From Riptortus pedestris (Eukaryota > Arthropoda > Insecta > Hemiptera > Alydidae), in assembly GCA_019009955.1 (NCBI GenBank), contig CM032229.1, positions 4,332,001 to 4,396,000 of the forward strand: DNA of 64,000 bases, read 5' to 3'. This document shows positions 34,465-46,530 of the stretch, piece after piece (position 1 is the first letter of the stretch; every line of letters begins with the position of its first letter). Made by a program: the position numbers and the translations under genes. Below the pieces are notes generated by a model. That model searched no databases, had not been told where the DNA came from, and worked only from the letters and a program-made list of their open reading frames with translations.

Positions 34465-35385
34465 AAAAGGTGATTTATTATTAATCTGGCCGACGAAATG
34501 TCACCAGTTGGAGTTGTCATCTCTAAACCGTGGCTTCTTGTTGAAGTTGTTTCTGTGCTGGTTCTGGCTTTGTAAGTGGAGATTTCTACTTTTGTATATT
34601 CTATTACTTGGGGGCAAAATGGGAATTCTTTGTATAAATCAGAATAGAAGAGAACTGTGCATCGGCAGGGTTTTGTTTAAATTTATCAGTTTCTATTGAC
34701 TTTAATTGCATCATTCATTTCTTTACAATTTTGTTGTTCTCATTGATAGGGGTTTGGAAAATTCATCTGTGGGAAGATGTACTGTTTGGCAAATTTCATC
34801 TACGCTATCGTAGCAAAATATTTTATGGATGAATGTGTATGCGAAAATCTGACCTCATTTTGATATCCTTCATTTGTTAGATGACGTTTTTACTGATGGC
34901 ATCTGTGGATATTTGAAGAATTGATTCTGAAATTTCGCTATTACAACAATCTAAATTGCCTAATTAACATAAATCATGGATAATGATCTATAAACCATCT
35001 GGTAGAATGGCGGGCGGTTCTATTTGATGTCTGAAACGGCTATTGTGCTATATTAAATGCCCCGAAGTATGATTGTATTGTAAATGAGAACTGGCAGATA
35101 TTGCTTTGCTAATGACTTTGCCACAACAGCTGCTCCTTCCACAGTAATCTATATCTCCTACAATTATCAGGATTAAATGTTCCTTCCAGATATTCCCTTA
35201 ATAGACTAAATATTATACTGCAATATCCTTCTCTAGACATTGCCTCTCCTGATATAACTAATCCCTTATCTGATAACAGCTTCCCGCTTATCAACTAAAT
35301 CAGTTTACAACATAAATTGTCGTAACTTCATAAAGGCCTTCATAAAACCATCACAACTATCAATATACATACGTATATAGATGAT
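34465..35385. other. Spacer, nothing recognised
   Basis: A 79-codon frame (34460-34699, plus) has no feature I recognise. No repeat end seen. Confidence 0.35.
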
Positions 35386-35456
35386 ATATATGGGGAAAGC
35401 CGTGAGGGTTTACGCGTGGGTACAGCTACAACTACTCTCAGAATGCTGATAGTAAA
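35386..35456 (+). repeat. Possible SINE family B head
   Basis: GGGTACAGCTACAACTACTC and TCAGAATGCTGATAGT look like the A-box/anticodon-arm side of a tRNA. The matching B-box (GGTTTGATCTCCGCC) follows the HINE-like insertion at 37037. Confidence 0.45.
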
Positions 35457-35841
35457 AAAAGTCCGTCGCGCATGGGCTGAGGAAATTTCCGTCATGAAGT
35501 TTAATAATGTATAACCTACATTCTGCTAACACAACACCACCGTAAACATTAAGTCAATAAATAAAAACGGTAATAAGAAATCTTTCCCCTCCCGAGACGG
35601 AAGCGTCTGAAATGTAAACAAAAAACTCTACCAACTTCTGAAGGGAAAGAAAAACAATTACTGAAATATATCAGAATATAACATTAATTTTATTGTATAA
35701 TATTTACTATATATACCTAGTACTGTAATTTCCAATGAGTCAGACTAATTTTTACTTCAATCAATCAAATTTTAATAGTCCAAGACTTTATGATGTGGGG
35801 AGAGGTCACCAGAACATATTTATGTACCTCGTATAATAAAA
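35457..35841 (-). mobile_element. HINE-like outer element, part 1
   Basis: Minus long-subfamily copy with a decayed terminal hairpin (GTCCGTCGCGCATGGGCTG). Interrupted at ACCTCGTATAATAAA. Confidence 0.88.
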
Positions 35842-36268
35842 AGTCCGTCACGCAGGGGCTGCGTTAACTAAGCAGATTTTCCACGTGAAGCTTTGCAATA
35901 GCGAAATTACACGAGAGCCGAGTAGTTAAGAAAACGGCCGAACTAGCGAAAGTCAATCGTCCGTTAGCCGCCCAGATATAACACAAATGCAAATATCTCG
36001 GTTAATATTCAAGATAGAGAAAACATATATATAACAATATTTATAGTACATTTAATTTGCAATAAGATTGATTCTGTACAATATTTCGATCTGACGTATA
36101 GTAACGGAGATATTTCGAATTTTCGAAAATCCTCCCCTCTAAGCCCCCCCCCTCCCACCGGTCCGATTTCAGCCGTTAACGAACTTGATCTTTATTCTTA
36201 CAAAAAAGGATTAAATATCAAGTTTGGTAACGATCAAACAAAAATTGCGACCGCTAGACCGGTAACAG

Positions 36269-36310
<42 letters not shown>

Positions 36311-36441
36311 TATATACAGTTTTGAACCGACCTCATTTTCGTCATCTACTAGGTAGGATCGATGGACATTTGAAGAAAAATTTCGAAAATTCCGTCATGA
36401 GTACAACCTCAATAGCTGATTTCCCTTAAGGTAAATCTGCT
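35842..36441 (-). mobile_element. HINE-like inner element, short subfamily
   Basis: A complete 600-bp copy: AGTCCGTCACGCAGGGGCTG to AAATCTGCT, AT core at 36273-36314. Inserted in same-orientation kin at an A run (T run on the other strand). Confidence 0.92.
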
Positions 36442-36819
36442 AAAAGGTCTCTTGAAAACAATATTTGATATTTCAGCTTAGAATAATGTGGCTTATTATA
36501 TAGCAGAGTATTTTTTATGTAACATAGGTTGAAGTGGGGGTTCGCTGAAGGCTGAAAACAGAAAAATATTACGGTTAATATTCCAGATACAGAATAAATG
36601 AATATAACACTATTTATAGTAAATTTAATTTATAATAAGATTGATTCTATACAATTTTTCGATCCGACGTATAGTAACAGAGATATTTCAAATTTTCAAA
36701 ATTAACCCCCCTCTCCCCCTGGTACGAGTTCAGCTGGTACATCCTCGATCTTTATTTTTAAATAAAACAACTAAAGATCGAATTTGGTAACGAACAAACA
36801 ATAATTGCGAATATATATA

Positions 36820-36887
<68 letters not shown>

Positions 36888-37026
36888 TATAAATACATCC
36901 AACATTTTGAACGGTCCTCATTTTCGTTATCTCTTAGGTAAGATCGATGGACATTTGAAGAAAAATTTCGAAAATTGCGTCATGAGTACGACCTCAATAG
37001 CTGATTTGCCTTAAAGGAAATCTGCT
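36442..37026 (-). mobile_element. HINE-like outer element, part 2
   Basis: Resumes at GGTCTCTTGAAAACAATATT, exactly where part 1 stopped. AT core at 36812-36885; ends AAATCTGCT at 37026. Confidence 0.88.
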
Positions 37027-37290
37027 AACAGCTACAGGTTTGATCTCCGCCTAAAACAGAACTTTAGTTCACTACCAAAGCGCACTAGTATCACAGCGCT
37101 TCTGGATTAGCGGGAGTCTAACGATTATAGCCCTTCGGGATGACTAACGATTATGACTCTCTTAGATCCTGTCTGCTTGTAGGTTGACAGGATGATATGA
37201 CCACTTGCCCTCTCGTGTAAGTAGCCCCGTCATCCTGGGGACAACTCATTCCTGGTCCTCCTTGGTTAATGGGTTTGTTTGTTGAATTTT
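37027..37290 (+). repeat. SINE-like family B copy
   Basis: GGTTTGATCTCCGCC, AGTTCACTACCAAAGCGCAC, GACAACTCATTCCTGG and CCTCCTTGGTTAATGGG in family order. Breaks off near 37290. Confidence 0.6.
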
Positions 37291-37964
37291 GAGCAAAAAC
37301 ATCAAGGTCCCAATGCACAACACTCATGGAACCGCATTTGAGTTTCCCTACCATGGGAAGTCGCATACACATGTACTCTAGGCCGATTTTTATAGATGTA
37401 AACAAATTATTTTATGTATATTATTTTTTTAAACATATTATTTTTTTGCTTAAAGGGGGGTTCTCGGCCGTATGCCCTGAAACCTACGTACCGGTACTAC
37501 TGGTATTCAAATCAACTATTAAAAATAAAAATAAAATTGTAGACACACTATTTAAATTAACATTAAACTTGAAGCTTATTAAATTAAACATTAAAATTAC
37601 AACTATTAAAATATATTAAAAATAGAAAATAAACTCCCAACAAACAATTTCAATAAATACTAAAAAAAAGCTAATTATTAATTCGACTAAACGTATAGAC
37701 TTTTAGAATAAATAATGGAGTTAGGGCTTTATTTAAAAAAAAAATTAGCACTATTTAATAAAAGTATTAAAATAAGTATTAAACTTAAAGCTTATTAAAA
37801 TAAGCATTAAAGTAGCAACTATTAAAATAACATTACAATTAAAACTATAAAGATAAACATAAAAATTAAAACCATTAGAATACACATTAACATTAAAACT
37901 CTTAAAATAACATTTAAAAAAAAAAAAAAAAAAAAAAAAAACCCTTAGCTAAATGTGGCTGAAG
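37291..37964. other. A-rich, low-complexity spacer
   Basis: AATTAAA-type imperfect repeats built on ATTAAAATAA (37510-37920), then an A run at 37917-37941. The frame at 37326-37619 is a product of the A-rich composition. Confidence 0.5.
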
Positions 37965-38095
37965 AGTCCTGGTTAGTGGGGCCTGTATGTCGAGTTGATC
38001 ACTCACTATGGAAATAATCCTAAAACTGGTTCGCTTGGGAACGAGTAAAGACCTCAAACGTCTACAATACCAACCGTCTAATATGCATCAAGATG
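37965..38095 (+). repeat. SINE-like family B, 3' part
   Basis: CCTGGTTAGTGGGGCCTG, GTCGAGTTGATCACTCACTA and GACCTCAAACGTCTACAATA correspond to the 3' half of the family. Confidence 0.5.
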
Positions 38096-38609
38096 AAAAG
38101 CCCGTCCCGCTAGGGCTGCCTGAATTAAACAGATTTCTTATGGACTAGAATGATACACGTTTTGAGTCGTTTTTAAATCTATTGTAATTTTTTAACGAAA
38201 TTAGAACCCTATGAACCACTAGACATTAAACCTATACTTTTTTTTGGCGTAAAAAGTATTATATATATTCCGAGTTTCAAGAAAAAAGGACATTTAATTA
38301 GAATGTGATTGTGTTGAAGTGAGCAGTTATCGACATAAATGTGTATACGCACATATAAACGTATTAAGGATTAACTCAAGATCCAGGTGTTTCTATGCCC
38401 TGCAATACCCTCTCCGGTTTAAGAGCCTGTGGATGTATAACTAAGTAAGGTGTGTGATGTATTTCTTAATATGCTGAGTATCTTGCCCAGAGGTAATGAG
38501 CAAAACTTTTGCTTTGATTTAGTTGAATTTTTGGTTTATATACCAGTTGTAAATGAATAATTAATTATTATTTATGATTGCATTAATATAATAATAACTG
38601 TCTGTATAG
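38096..38609. other. Spacer with old HINE-like scrap
   Basis: CCCGTCCCGCTAGGGCTGCC followed by AACAGATTTCTTATG near 38101-38140 is a decayed minus 3' terminus. The rest is unrecognised. Confidence 0.4.
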
Positions 38610-38760
38610 GTGGTGCGGGCAACAGTAGGAGTAGCAGAGGCAGTGCATTACCTATCCCAGGTGGTTATCGACCATACTGGAGGCAGGTGTGCAGATGGTG
38701 GGATTACTCCACCGGAACAACATTTACCAGTTAGCTCTATGCTATACTATAGGACCTAAA
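38610..38760 (+). other. GC-rich exon-like island
   Basis: After an acceptor-like ATAACTGTCTGTATAG, two forward frames stay open for more than 40 codons. One reads VVRATVGVAEAVHYLSQ... to a stop at 38760. Internal GT sites (CCCAG|GTGG, GGCAG|GTGT) could be donors. No family recognised. It stands out from AT-rich surroundings. Confidence 0.25.
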
Positions 38761-38822
38761 CATATTTAACAAATCCTTAGCCGTTTTTTTTCGGGTGTTC
38801 ACCAATAACAATTAAAATAATT

Positions 38823-39488
38823 AAAGTGCGTCACGCAGGGGCTGCGTAAAGTAAGCAGATTTCCCTTGTGAAGATTAATAATAGATAAATCTACATACTG
38901 TTAATACAACACCACCGTGAACATTAAGTGAATAAATACAAACGGTAATAAGAAATCTACCCAACCCGGCGGGAAGCGACTCAAATGTAAGCAAACAGAC
39001 CTGCCAACGGCTCAGAGGAAAGGAAAACAATAACTGAAACATATCAGAATATAACATTTTATTGAAAACCATGTACTATACCTAATACTGTAATTTATAA
39101 TAAATCAGAATAATTTTTATTGAAATCAATCAAATTTTAGTAGTTTAAGAATTTAAAACGGGGAGGTCACAAGAAGAAATTTGCATCTACCTCGTATAAT
39201 AAAGGTCTCTGGAAAACAATATTTGGTATTTAAGCTTCGAGTAATGTAGGCTAATGTATAATAGAATATGGTTACTGTAACTCGAGTAGAAGTGGGGGTT
39301 TACTGGAGGCTGAAAACTGAAAAATGCTAATATCTCGGTTAATTTTCATGATCTGACTTATAGTAACGGAGATATTTCGAATTTTCAAATCTTTCTCCCT
39401 CTCCCCATGTCCGATTTCAGCCGTTATTGCACTTGAGCTTTTTTTTTTACATAAAATCACTAAATATCGAGTTTGTAACGATCAAACA
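38823..39488 (-). mobile_element. HINE-like element, 5'-truncated
   Basis: Starts GTGCGTCACGCAGGGGCTGC with a perfect hairpin and follows the long subfamily to AACGATCAAACATA. The AT core and 5' block are lost. Confidence 0.85.
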
Positions 39489-39536
39489 TAGGGTACAACA
39501 AATACTTTTGTTTTCTATAAACAATTTTCTTGTTTT

Positions 39537-40206
39537 AGCAGATTTCCCTTAAAGGAAATCAAAAATTGAGGTCGTTCAAATTACGTACTTTTCGACATTT
39601 TTCTTCAAATGACCATCGATCCTATAGGTCCGTTCAAATATAGTCATATATATATATATATATATATATTTGTCTGTTACCGCTCTAGCGGTCGCAATTT
39701 TTGTTTGATCGTTACCAAGCTCGATATTTAGTCGTTTATGTAAAAAGGAAGATCAAGTTCGTTAACGGCTAAAATCGTACCCGGGGGGTGGTAGGTGGTT
39801 TAGATTTAGATAGGAGAAATTTGAAAATTCGAAATATCTCCTTTACTATAAGTCGGATCGAAAAAGTGTATATTATCAATCTTGTTCCACATTACATTTA
39901 CTATAAATATTGTTATATACATTTTTCCCTATCTTGAATATTAACCAAGTTATTTGCATTTATGTTTTCAGCCTTTAGTAAACTCCCACTTCTACTAGTG
40001 TTACATAAACAACACTCTGTTATATAATAAACCGCATTATTCAAATATTAAATACAAAATATTGTTTTACAGAGACCTTTATTATACGAGATACATGCAA
40101 ATATGTTCTTGTAACCGCCGCCCCCCCTTCTCAAATTTTTGGACTACTAAAATTTGATTAATTGAGGTAAAAATCATTCTGATTCATTATAAATTACAGC
40201 ACTAGC
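39537..40206 (+). mobile_element. HINE-like element, 3'-truncated
   Basis: AGCAGATTTCCCTTAAAGGA after TTTT, 5' block, AT core at 39646-39669, middle block to TTACAGCACTAG. The terminal hairpin is missing. Confidence 0.85.
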
Positions 40207-41024
40207 CCCCTCCCCGTTACAAACTTTATTATGTAAATTAAATTCTTTACAAACTGTTGAATAATATTTATATTATATATGATACATACGTTACAAAATT
40301 AGAAAATACATTTTATAAAAGTCCTTCCTTCGTTCCTAGGTAAACCTAGAATCGTGAGAAACTCATTAAATAGAATCCGTGAGGACGTTAATTTTTTTTA
40401 ATCTAATCTCATGTAATATCCAGAAAATTAATTTTAATTCCAGTTCCCACAGTATTCTTACTTAGGGAGAATAAATGTACAGAAAGTAAAATGAAATCAT
40501 GATGATGCTTAACCAAATGCTGTGCCTAGTTCATCCCGACAGTACCTGCGTGACTGACGTTAGCCCAGAGATTGCCAGTAGAGTTGCAATGAGTGAATCA
40601 GTTGCCTGTTAGTTGATAACTATTGGCTAGCTATGAGGTCAATAGATATCACCTCTCCTTCATAGATACCATTAGCTGTTTAAGTGCCTGGATACCAGAT
40701 CAAGATACAAATCCAATCACTGCATATTAAACCAGCTATCAAAGGCTACGCCCGACTTGAAGATCCCAGTGAAATTAGGAAATATTACGAGTTTTTAGGA
40801 GCCTGCAAATATCTTGATAATGAAACGGCGTTAGGGAGGCCTAAGTAGATTTCCCACGTGCGTCACGCGTTTCCGTTTATCCCAAAACGTAAAAGTTCAA
40901 TGAGTACAATATTTGGAATTTAAACTCGAACAAAGTTCTTCATGACATAACTGTTTCATGTTGATATGACATGTGTAGACGCCAGGGTTCAGTGAAGGGC
41001 GAAAACTAAGAAATACTAAAAATT
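40207..41024. other. Spacer with decayed HINE-like scraps
   Basis: A fragment like GGCCTAAGTAGATTTCCCAC near 40837 is an old terminus. Otherwise nothing recognised. Confidence 0.4.
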
Positions 41025-41097
41025 GCTAACAGCTAGAGCGTTAATACAGACATTATATTTTTATATATATTTATATATATATATATATATATATATC

Positions 41098-41139
<42 letters not shown>

Positions 41140-41299
41140 GAGAGAGAGAGAGAAAGAGAGAGAGAGTGCCAGAGTTTGAACGGAACCCCAGTTTTGTCAT
41201 CTCCTGGGTACATTCGATGGACAATGAGGAAATTTTTCGATAATTCGCGTCACATGAGTACGACCTCAATTACCTGATTTCCTTTAGGAGAAATCTGCT
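41025..41299 (-). mobile_element. HINE-like 5' half with compound core
   Basis: GCTAACAGCTAGAGCGTTAA, then an (AT)n(GA)n core at 41055-41166, the 5' block, and the end AGAAATCTGCT at 41299. Confidence 0.8.
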
Positions 41300-41987
41300 A
41301 ATATATACAATATTTTAGGGGGGGGGAGGAGAAGGGTAAGCTAAGTAATAGTGACTCAGATTTTAAATGATCAACTTAAATAAAGGTAACGGGAATGAAG
41401 AGTAAAGTAGTGGAATGGGCGGCAAATTTAGTTCACTTCTTTCGCTGCCAGGGTGTGTCTTAGTGTCGCCGTACCAAGTCCAGTGGCAGGATTCTAGCGA
41501 GTAAATCAAGTCTCATTGTCGGTATGGAGAATGGTGTTTTACTCTTTCTGAAAGTCGCGATAGATAGAATTAAATTACGTACATTCTCACCACAAATCGC
41601 CATAACGCGAGATGTGTTGGAACGATTGGAATTAAGGCTAAATAACTTGCCTTGTTTAAGATACTCGTTCAAACGACGTTTGTGCAAAGATAAAGGCATA
41701 TAAGAGAAGCTGTATAACAGTTTCAAGTTGAGTTTCGATCCCATTTTCAGAGATCACATGTTCGGGCAATTCTGCTTCACCCATTCTGGTTCTCTTCATC
41801 GAGGCGACTGCTGTATGTGAGCTCTCGCTCTAAGTGCTAGCCTAGGACAAAGTTGAGTAAACAGAAAGCATCTCAGGACTGTAGTGCAAACAGTTTGTGT
41901 GACAAAAGGATGTAAATCCAAATCGTCGTGGGAACTAAAAGTCGTGTAGTCAAAGTGCTTATTTGTATTTGTGTATGTTTGCGTTTT
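41300..41987. other. Unassigned sequence with a 94-codon minus frame
   Basis: A frame at 41460-41744 (minus, starting MGSKLNLKLL) has balanced composition and no low complexity, and it lies in the least repetitive part of this region. I recognise no domain. It could be a host exon, a decayed transposon or chance. Confidence 0.3.
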
Positions 41988-42097
41988 AGCAGATTTAGAA
42001 ATCAGCTATTGAGGTCGTACTCATGACGCGATTTTCGAAAAATGTCTTCAAATGTCCATCGATCCTACCCAGGAGATGACGAAAATGAGGTCCGTTC

Positions 42098-42168
<71 letters not shown>
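41988..42168 (+). mobile_element. HINE-like element, part 1 (Helitron host)
   Basis: AGCAGATTTAGAAATCAGC (small deletion of the CCCTTAAGGG loop), intact 5' block, AT core from 42102. Interrupted by Helitron copy 5. Confidence 0.88.
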
Positions 42169-42169
<1 letters not shown>

Positions 42170-43453
42170 TAGCTCAGATACCCGGCTTCCCTTGGGAATT
42201 TATTTGAGGCTGAATGGTGATGGTATTTTTTTGGCAAGGCCTTACTTTGCACAATATTTTGACATATACCCATCCCTGTGTTAAGGGTTAATACCCGTCG
42301 TTGCTGTGGATTTGTTAATAATAAAATTATTTTTTTATGTAAGACTTCACTGTCCTGCATATTGTCATATTTCCCGTATCCTGTGCATTATGCATAGATT
42401 TGAATTATTAAGGAGAAAATATTGACATACATTTGAATTAATTTTTTCAGGTGAGGTACCTGGTAGTTCATATTGAAAAGAAGTGTTGAGCAAATTTCTC
42501 TAAATAACAAAATAAACAACTTTTGTTATGTGCATATTTGCCGCAACCCCAATAGGAAATCATTATTATTAATTTCAGGCCTTCCTCATATATACCCCCA
42601 CTCCTGCCCGTCCCTAGAAACGTTAGTAGGGCTTATTATACAGAAATCGTTAGTATTAATTCACAGAGCGTGTTTGGTTTAGTTCGGTTGAGTCTTCAGT
42701 GCCAAATAAAATTGTGGACTCCCGCTATAGGTTTTAGCGTATAACTCATTTATACTACCGTATACGGCAAAAGTGAATATAACCAAAGTTACTCTAAATA
42801 ACAAAACTAATAACTTTTCTTATGTGCATATTTGTTGAAAAGCAATAGGAAACGAAATATCGCTATGTTTAATTTCAGGCCTTCCATATAACCCCCACTC
42901 CTGCCCGTCCCTAGAAATGTTAGTATGGCTTATTATAAGGAAGGCGTTAGTACTAATTCAAATACCGAGTTTGGTTTAGTTCGGTTGAGTCTTTTGTGCC
43001 AAATAAAATTGTGGACTCCCTCTATAGTTCTTAGCGTATAACTCATTTATAATTCGGTATACGACAAAAGAGTATATAACAAAAGTTACTTTAAATAAAA
43101 AAATAAACAACTTTTGTTATGTGCATATTTGCCAATAAAGCATTACGAAACGAAATATCACTATTTTTAATTTCAGGCCTCCCTTATAACCCCCACTCCT
43201 GTTCGTCTCAGAGAATATTAGTATAGCCTAAAGTCTAAGTTGGGTTAGTTGTAATATACATACTAAGTTTCATAAAATTCGGTTGAGCCGTTTATGAGTG
43301 AAAAGGTAACAAACAAACAAACAAACAAATAAACAAACAAACAAACAGACACCAAAGAAACAAAATGCAGTTTTGGTGTCTATGACATGTGAAACGAAAA
43401 GTTATCGTGAAATTTCGCGAAAAAAATCAATGTACAGACAGAGGTTACAATTT

Positions 43454-43466
<13 letters not shown>
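42169..43466 (-). mobile_element. Non-autonomous Helitron (copy 5)
   Basis: CTAG complement at 42169-42172 with a mutated hairpin (CCCGGCTTCCCTTGGG). Modules border near 42597, 42895 and 43190. A (CAAA)n tract lies at 43310-43345. The 5' end near 43466 has drifted into the host AT repeat. Host sequence resumes as TATATATGTCTGTTAACGCT. Confidence 0.85.
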
Positions 43467-43485
<19 letters not shown>

Positions 43486-43877
43486 CTTCAATATATATAT
43501 ATATATATATATGTCTGTTAACGCTCTAGCGGTCCCAAATTTTGTTTGATCTTTACCAAACTCGATATTTAAACGTTAGAAAAATTCGAAATATCTCCGT
43601 TACCATACGTCGGATAAAAAAATTGTATAGAAGCAATCTTATTGCAAATTAAATTTCCTATAAATATTGTTCTATACATTTATTATCTATCTTGAATATT
43701 AACCGAGATATTTGCATTTTTATTAAATGTGGGCGGCTAACGGACGAATGAGTTTCCCGCCAAAAGCAAGTTCGGCCGTTTCCATAACTGTTCTGCTCTC
43801 GTATGGAGATTTCTCTATTGTATAACGTCTAGTGGGAAATCTGCTTAGTTTACGAAGCTCCTGCGTGACGGACTTTT
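43467..43877 (+). mobile_element. HINE-like element, part 2, short subfamily
   Basis: AT tract, TGTCTGTTAACGCTCTAGCG, a shortened middle block, the short-subfamily segment (AAAGCAAGTTCGGCCGTTTC), and the end ACGAAGCTCCTGCGTGACGG at 43877. Confidence 0.88.
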
Positions 43878-44848
43878 CTAACTTTGGGAATCACCGCTTT
43901 CTACACTTGCTTATTTCGTTTAACGATACGGCCTACCGTCTTGTATACGTAACGTTCTTACTAAGGGGAAAATTGAGAATAGCTCATGGAAATTAAATCA
44001 TTTCACTTGGAACGAATTCTTCTTTGTTCGCCTAGACCCTGCTGTTGGATTTTCATTGTAGATAGGTTAGACCTGAGTGACATATTTCAGTTCCCCGAAT
44101 AAAACCCATTGATCCCCGGTTGGCCCAGTTCCTAAGACAGAGCCAACTCCAGCTGGCCTCGGCTACTTCCGCCCTGAACAATGAGAGATAGTATAAAAAC
44201 TATGCCTAGATAGCTGATGGAATGGGACATTAGTAATTGTGAGTAATTCCTATTAGCTAGCTCTAGTTATTGCTGCTCACCATCTCTCATTAGGTCTACA
44301 ACTAGGACAGGAAGCAACTTCACCGTCTTTCTTATTTATGACACACTCCTGCCATCTAATGGGCTCAACGAGAACCTCTCCAGCCAAATGCAGATCCCTT
44401 CTTAGTATCTTAATATAGGATGAATGGAATTAGTTAACTATAAGACGGCCTATTAAAAGTCTGTCGGGGTTGTTTCGTAAACTTTAAATAAACCCAAGTG
44501 CTGGTGATGGCCCAATCTGTTCTGAATTTACGTCTTTCTAATGTACACCAGATAAAAAAATCGTCGTTAACTCCAAATAGCTTACGCGAATTACTGACGC
44601 AGTACATACATAATCATTATGAAACATCTTAGCACTATAAGAACAATATGAATAATTATATTTTTTAGAGACCTCAATATTTACTTGATACCATTTACTT
44701 GACCAAACTCAATATTAGAGCGAACCATATGAAACTAAAGATACAATTTATTTAGCTTAAAACAAGCACACATTTACACACTTACGTAGTACCCAACCTC
44801 TTCTTATTTCCAGTGAAGTATAGCCATAAAGGTTTAATTAACAGTGCG
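43878..44848. other. Unassigned, relatively non-repetitive
   Basis: Balanced composition from 43880 to 44420, with no long frame and no repeat end; nothing I can support as a gene. Confidence 0.35.
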
Positions 44849-44851
44849 TGC

Positions 44852-44908
<57 letters not shown>

Positions 44909-44945
44909 AGCGTGCGTATGTGTTTGTGTGTGTGTGTGTGTGTGT
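44849..44945. repeat. (GT)n microsatellite
   Basis: About 55 bp of pure GT, a GCGTGAGCGTGCGTATG interruption, then more GT. Confidence 0.95.
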
Positions 44946-45234
44946 TTATTTATTATAAATTACTAATTATATTTTTAATAAATTTTATAAAATAATTTGT
45001 TTTGATTACGTTTTTTTTGTTTTTGTTTTTATCTTTTACCAATTATTCATGTTTTGTATGCTGTTTCCAGTCCATACCTCTCCTCGTTCAATAGGTTTTT
45101 TTTATCACTTTTAATAATTTTTTTTTATTTTTTTCTATCTATTAGTTCCTACTTTATTTTATTTTGCACTATTGTTATCGCCGAGCAGCAACAATAAATT
45201 TAATAACTAGATAGAATAATTTGGAGAAATTTTA
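44946..45234. other. T-rich spacer
   Basis: Nothing recognised. Confidence 0.4.
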
Positions 45235-45836
45235 CCATTTGGTTATGCGATAAAGGGTGTAAATCGCTAAAATTGCGTGACAACAAAAAAATAAATAAAT
45301 AATTTGTTTAGGGCCGTAATTGGACCAGGAAAAGTGGCGGGGTGGGGGGGGGTTAAATTAAAGTATTTGATTATATTTCCGTTATTTTTAGTCGGATAGA
45401 AAATTGTTACATATTCAATATTGGCTTTAATAAATAGGGTATCTCTAATTTTGAATATTACAAAAATTAAAGTGTCCATTCATTTTTTTTATTTTCAGCC
45501 CCCAGTTAACCAACTACCCCTATTTATGAGATTTACACTTTTAAACAATTGTATAATTAATCAGCTCATGTCTTCAACTAAAAGTGGAAGTAATAGCTGG
45601 GTAGGCTTCTCATTAGTAGAAAACAATGTCACTAAACTATTGATGTACTAAAATTGTTGTTCTATTCATTTTGTCGTAGATCAAATATTAAGCGAGTTAT
45701 TCGTTCTTTCTTATTTTCAGTAAAGCCCCACTTATAATCATAGGAGTTTTGTTTAGGAATAGAAGATATATGGCGAAATGACCACCATGAGGAAAATCTG
45801 TTTAGTTTACGCAGCCTGTGTGTGACGGTCTTTTTT
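45235..45836 (+). mobile_element. Diverged HINE-like element
   Basis: Middle block with a G run (45340-45352), a TTTCCGTTATTTTTAGTCGG motif, and an old-subfamily 3' end, GCAGCCTGTGTGTGACGGTC. The 5' part is missing. Confidence 0.65.
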
Positions 45837-46233
45837 TTATTACGTACGATAAAAAAAAACCTTTCTTAACTGTCAATAAGGCAAGATTAAAAAAAAAATA
45901 CGTTATTAATAGTGGTTTAAACAAAGTGCTACGGTTTAGGAGATAATGAACATGCCGAATGCAGTGATACGTTTAATTATAAATGGAACTGTCAATAGGA
46001 AAGGTTATAATTGAGTTGAATGTGTTAGCACTCTCTAATATTGCAATTAGCTCAATTAATTAAGTGCCATCATAGGATTGGTGTAAAGTAATCGAGGCAC
46101 AAAAAGCTTCAAATGGGACCAGCTGATTACACTAATGTCAGAATATCTGCCGGGAGGGAGAGAGGGCGGGGGAAAACAGCCCCGTGTTTCTTGTAGCAAA
46201 CAGGCCAAGGCAAAGAGCTGTTGTCTTCGTTTT
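45837..46233. other. Spacer, nothing recognised
   Basis: A moderately GC-rich patch at 46130-46220 without an open frame of interest. Confidence 0.35.
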
Positions 46234-46530
46234 AGCAGGTTTCCTTTAAGGGGTTTTTAGGTTATGCTCATGATACGATTTTCAAAAAATCTCGTCAAGT
46301 ATCCACCGATCCAATCCAGGAGATTACGAAAATGAGGAACATTTAAAGTCATATACACACGAGTATACATAACTCGTTTCTTACCACAGCAGTGGTCGCA
46401 ATTTTTGTCTTATCGTAGCCAAGCTCAATATACAAGCGGTTTATGTCAAACTAAAGATTAAGTTCGATCTTGAATATTAACCCAGATATTTGCATCTTTA
46501 GTTTTCAGACTTCAGTAAATCCCCACTACT
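46234..46530 (+). mobile_element. Diverged HINE-like 5' half
   Basis: AGCAGGTTTCCTTTAAGGGG after TTTT, a drifted 5' block with no (AT)n core, and a partial middle block. Confidence 0.6.
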
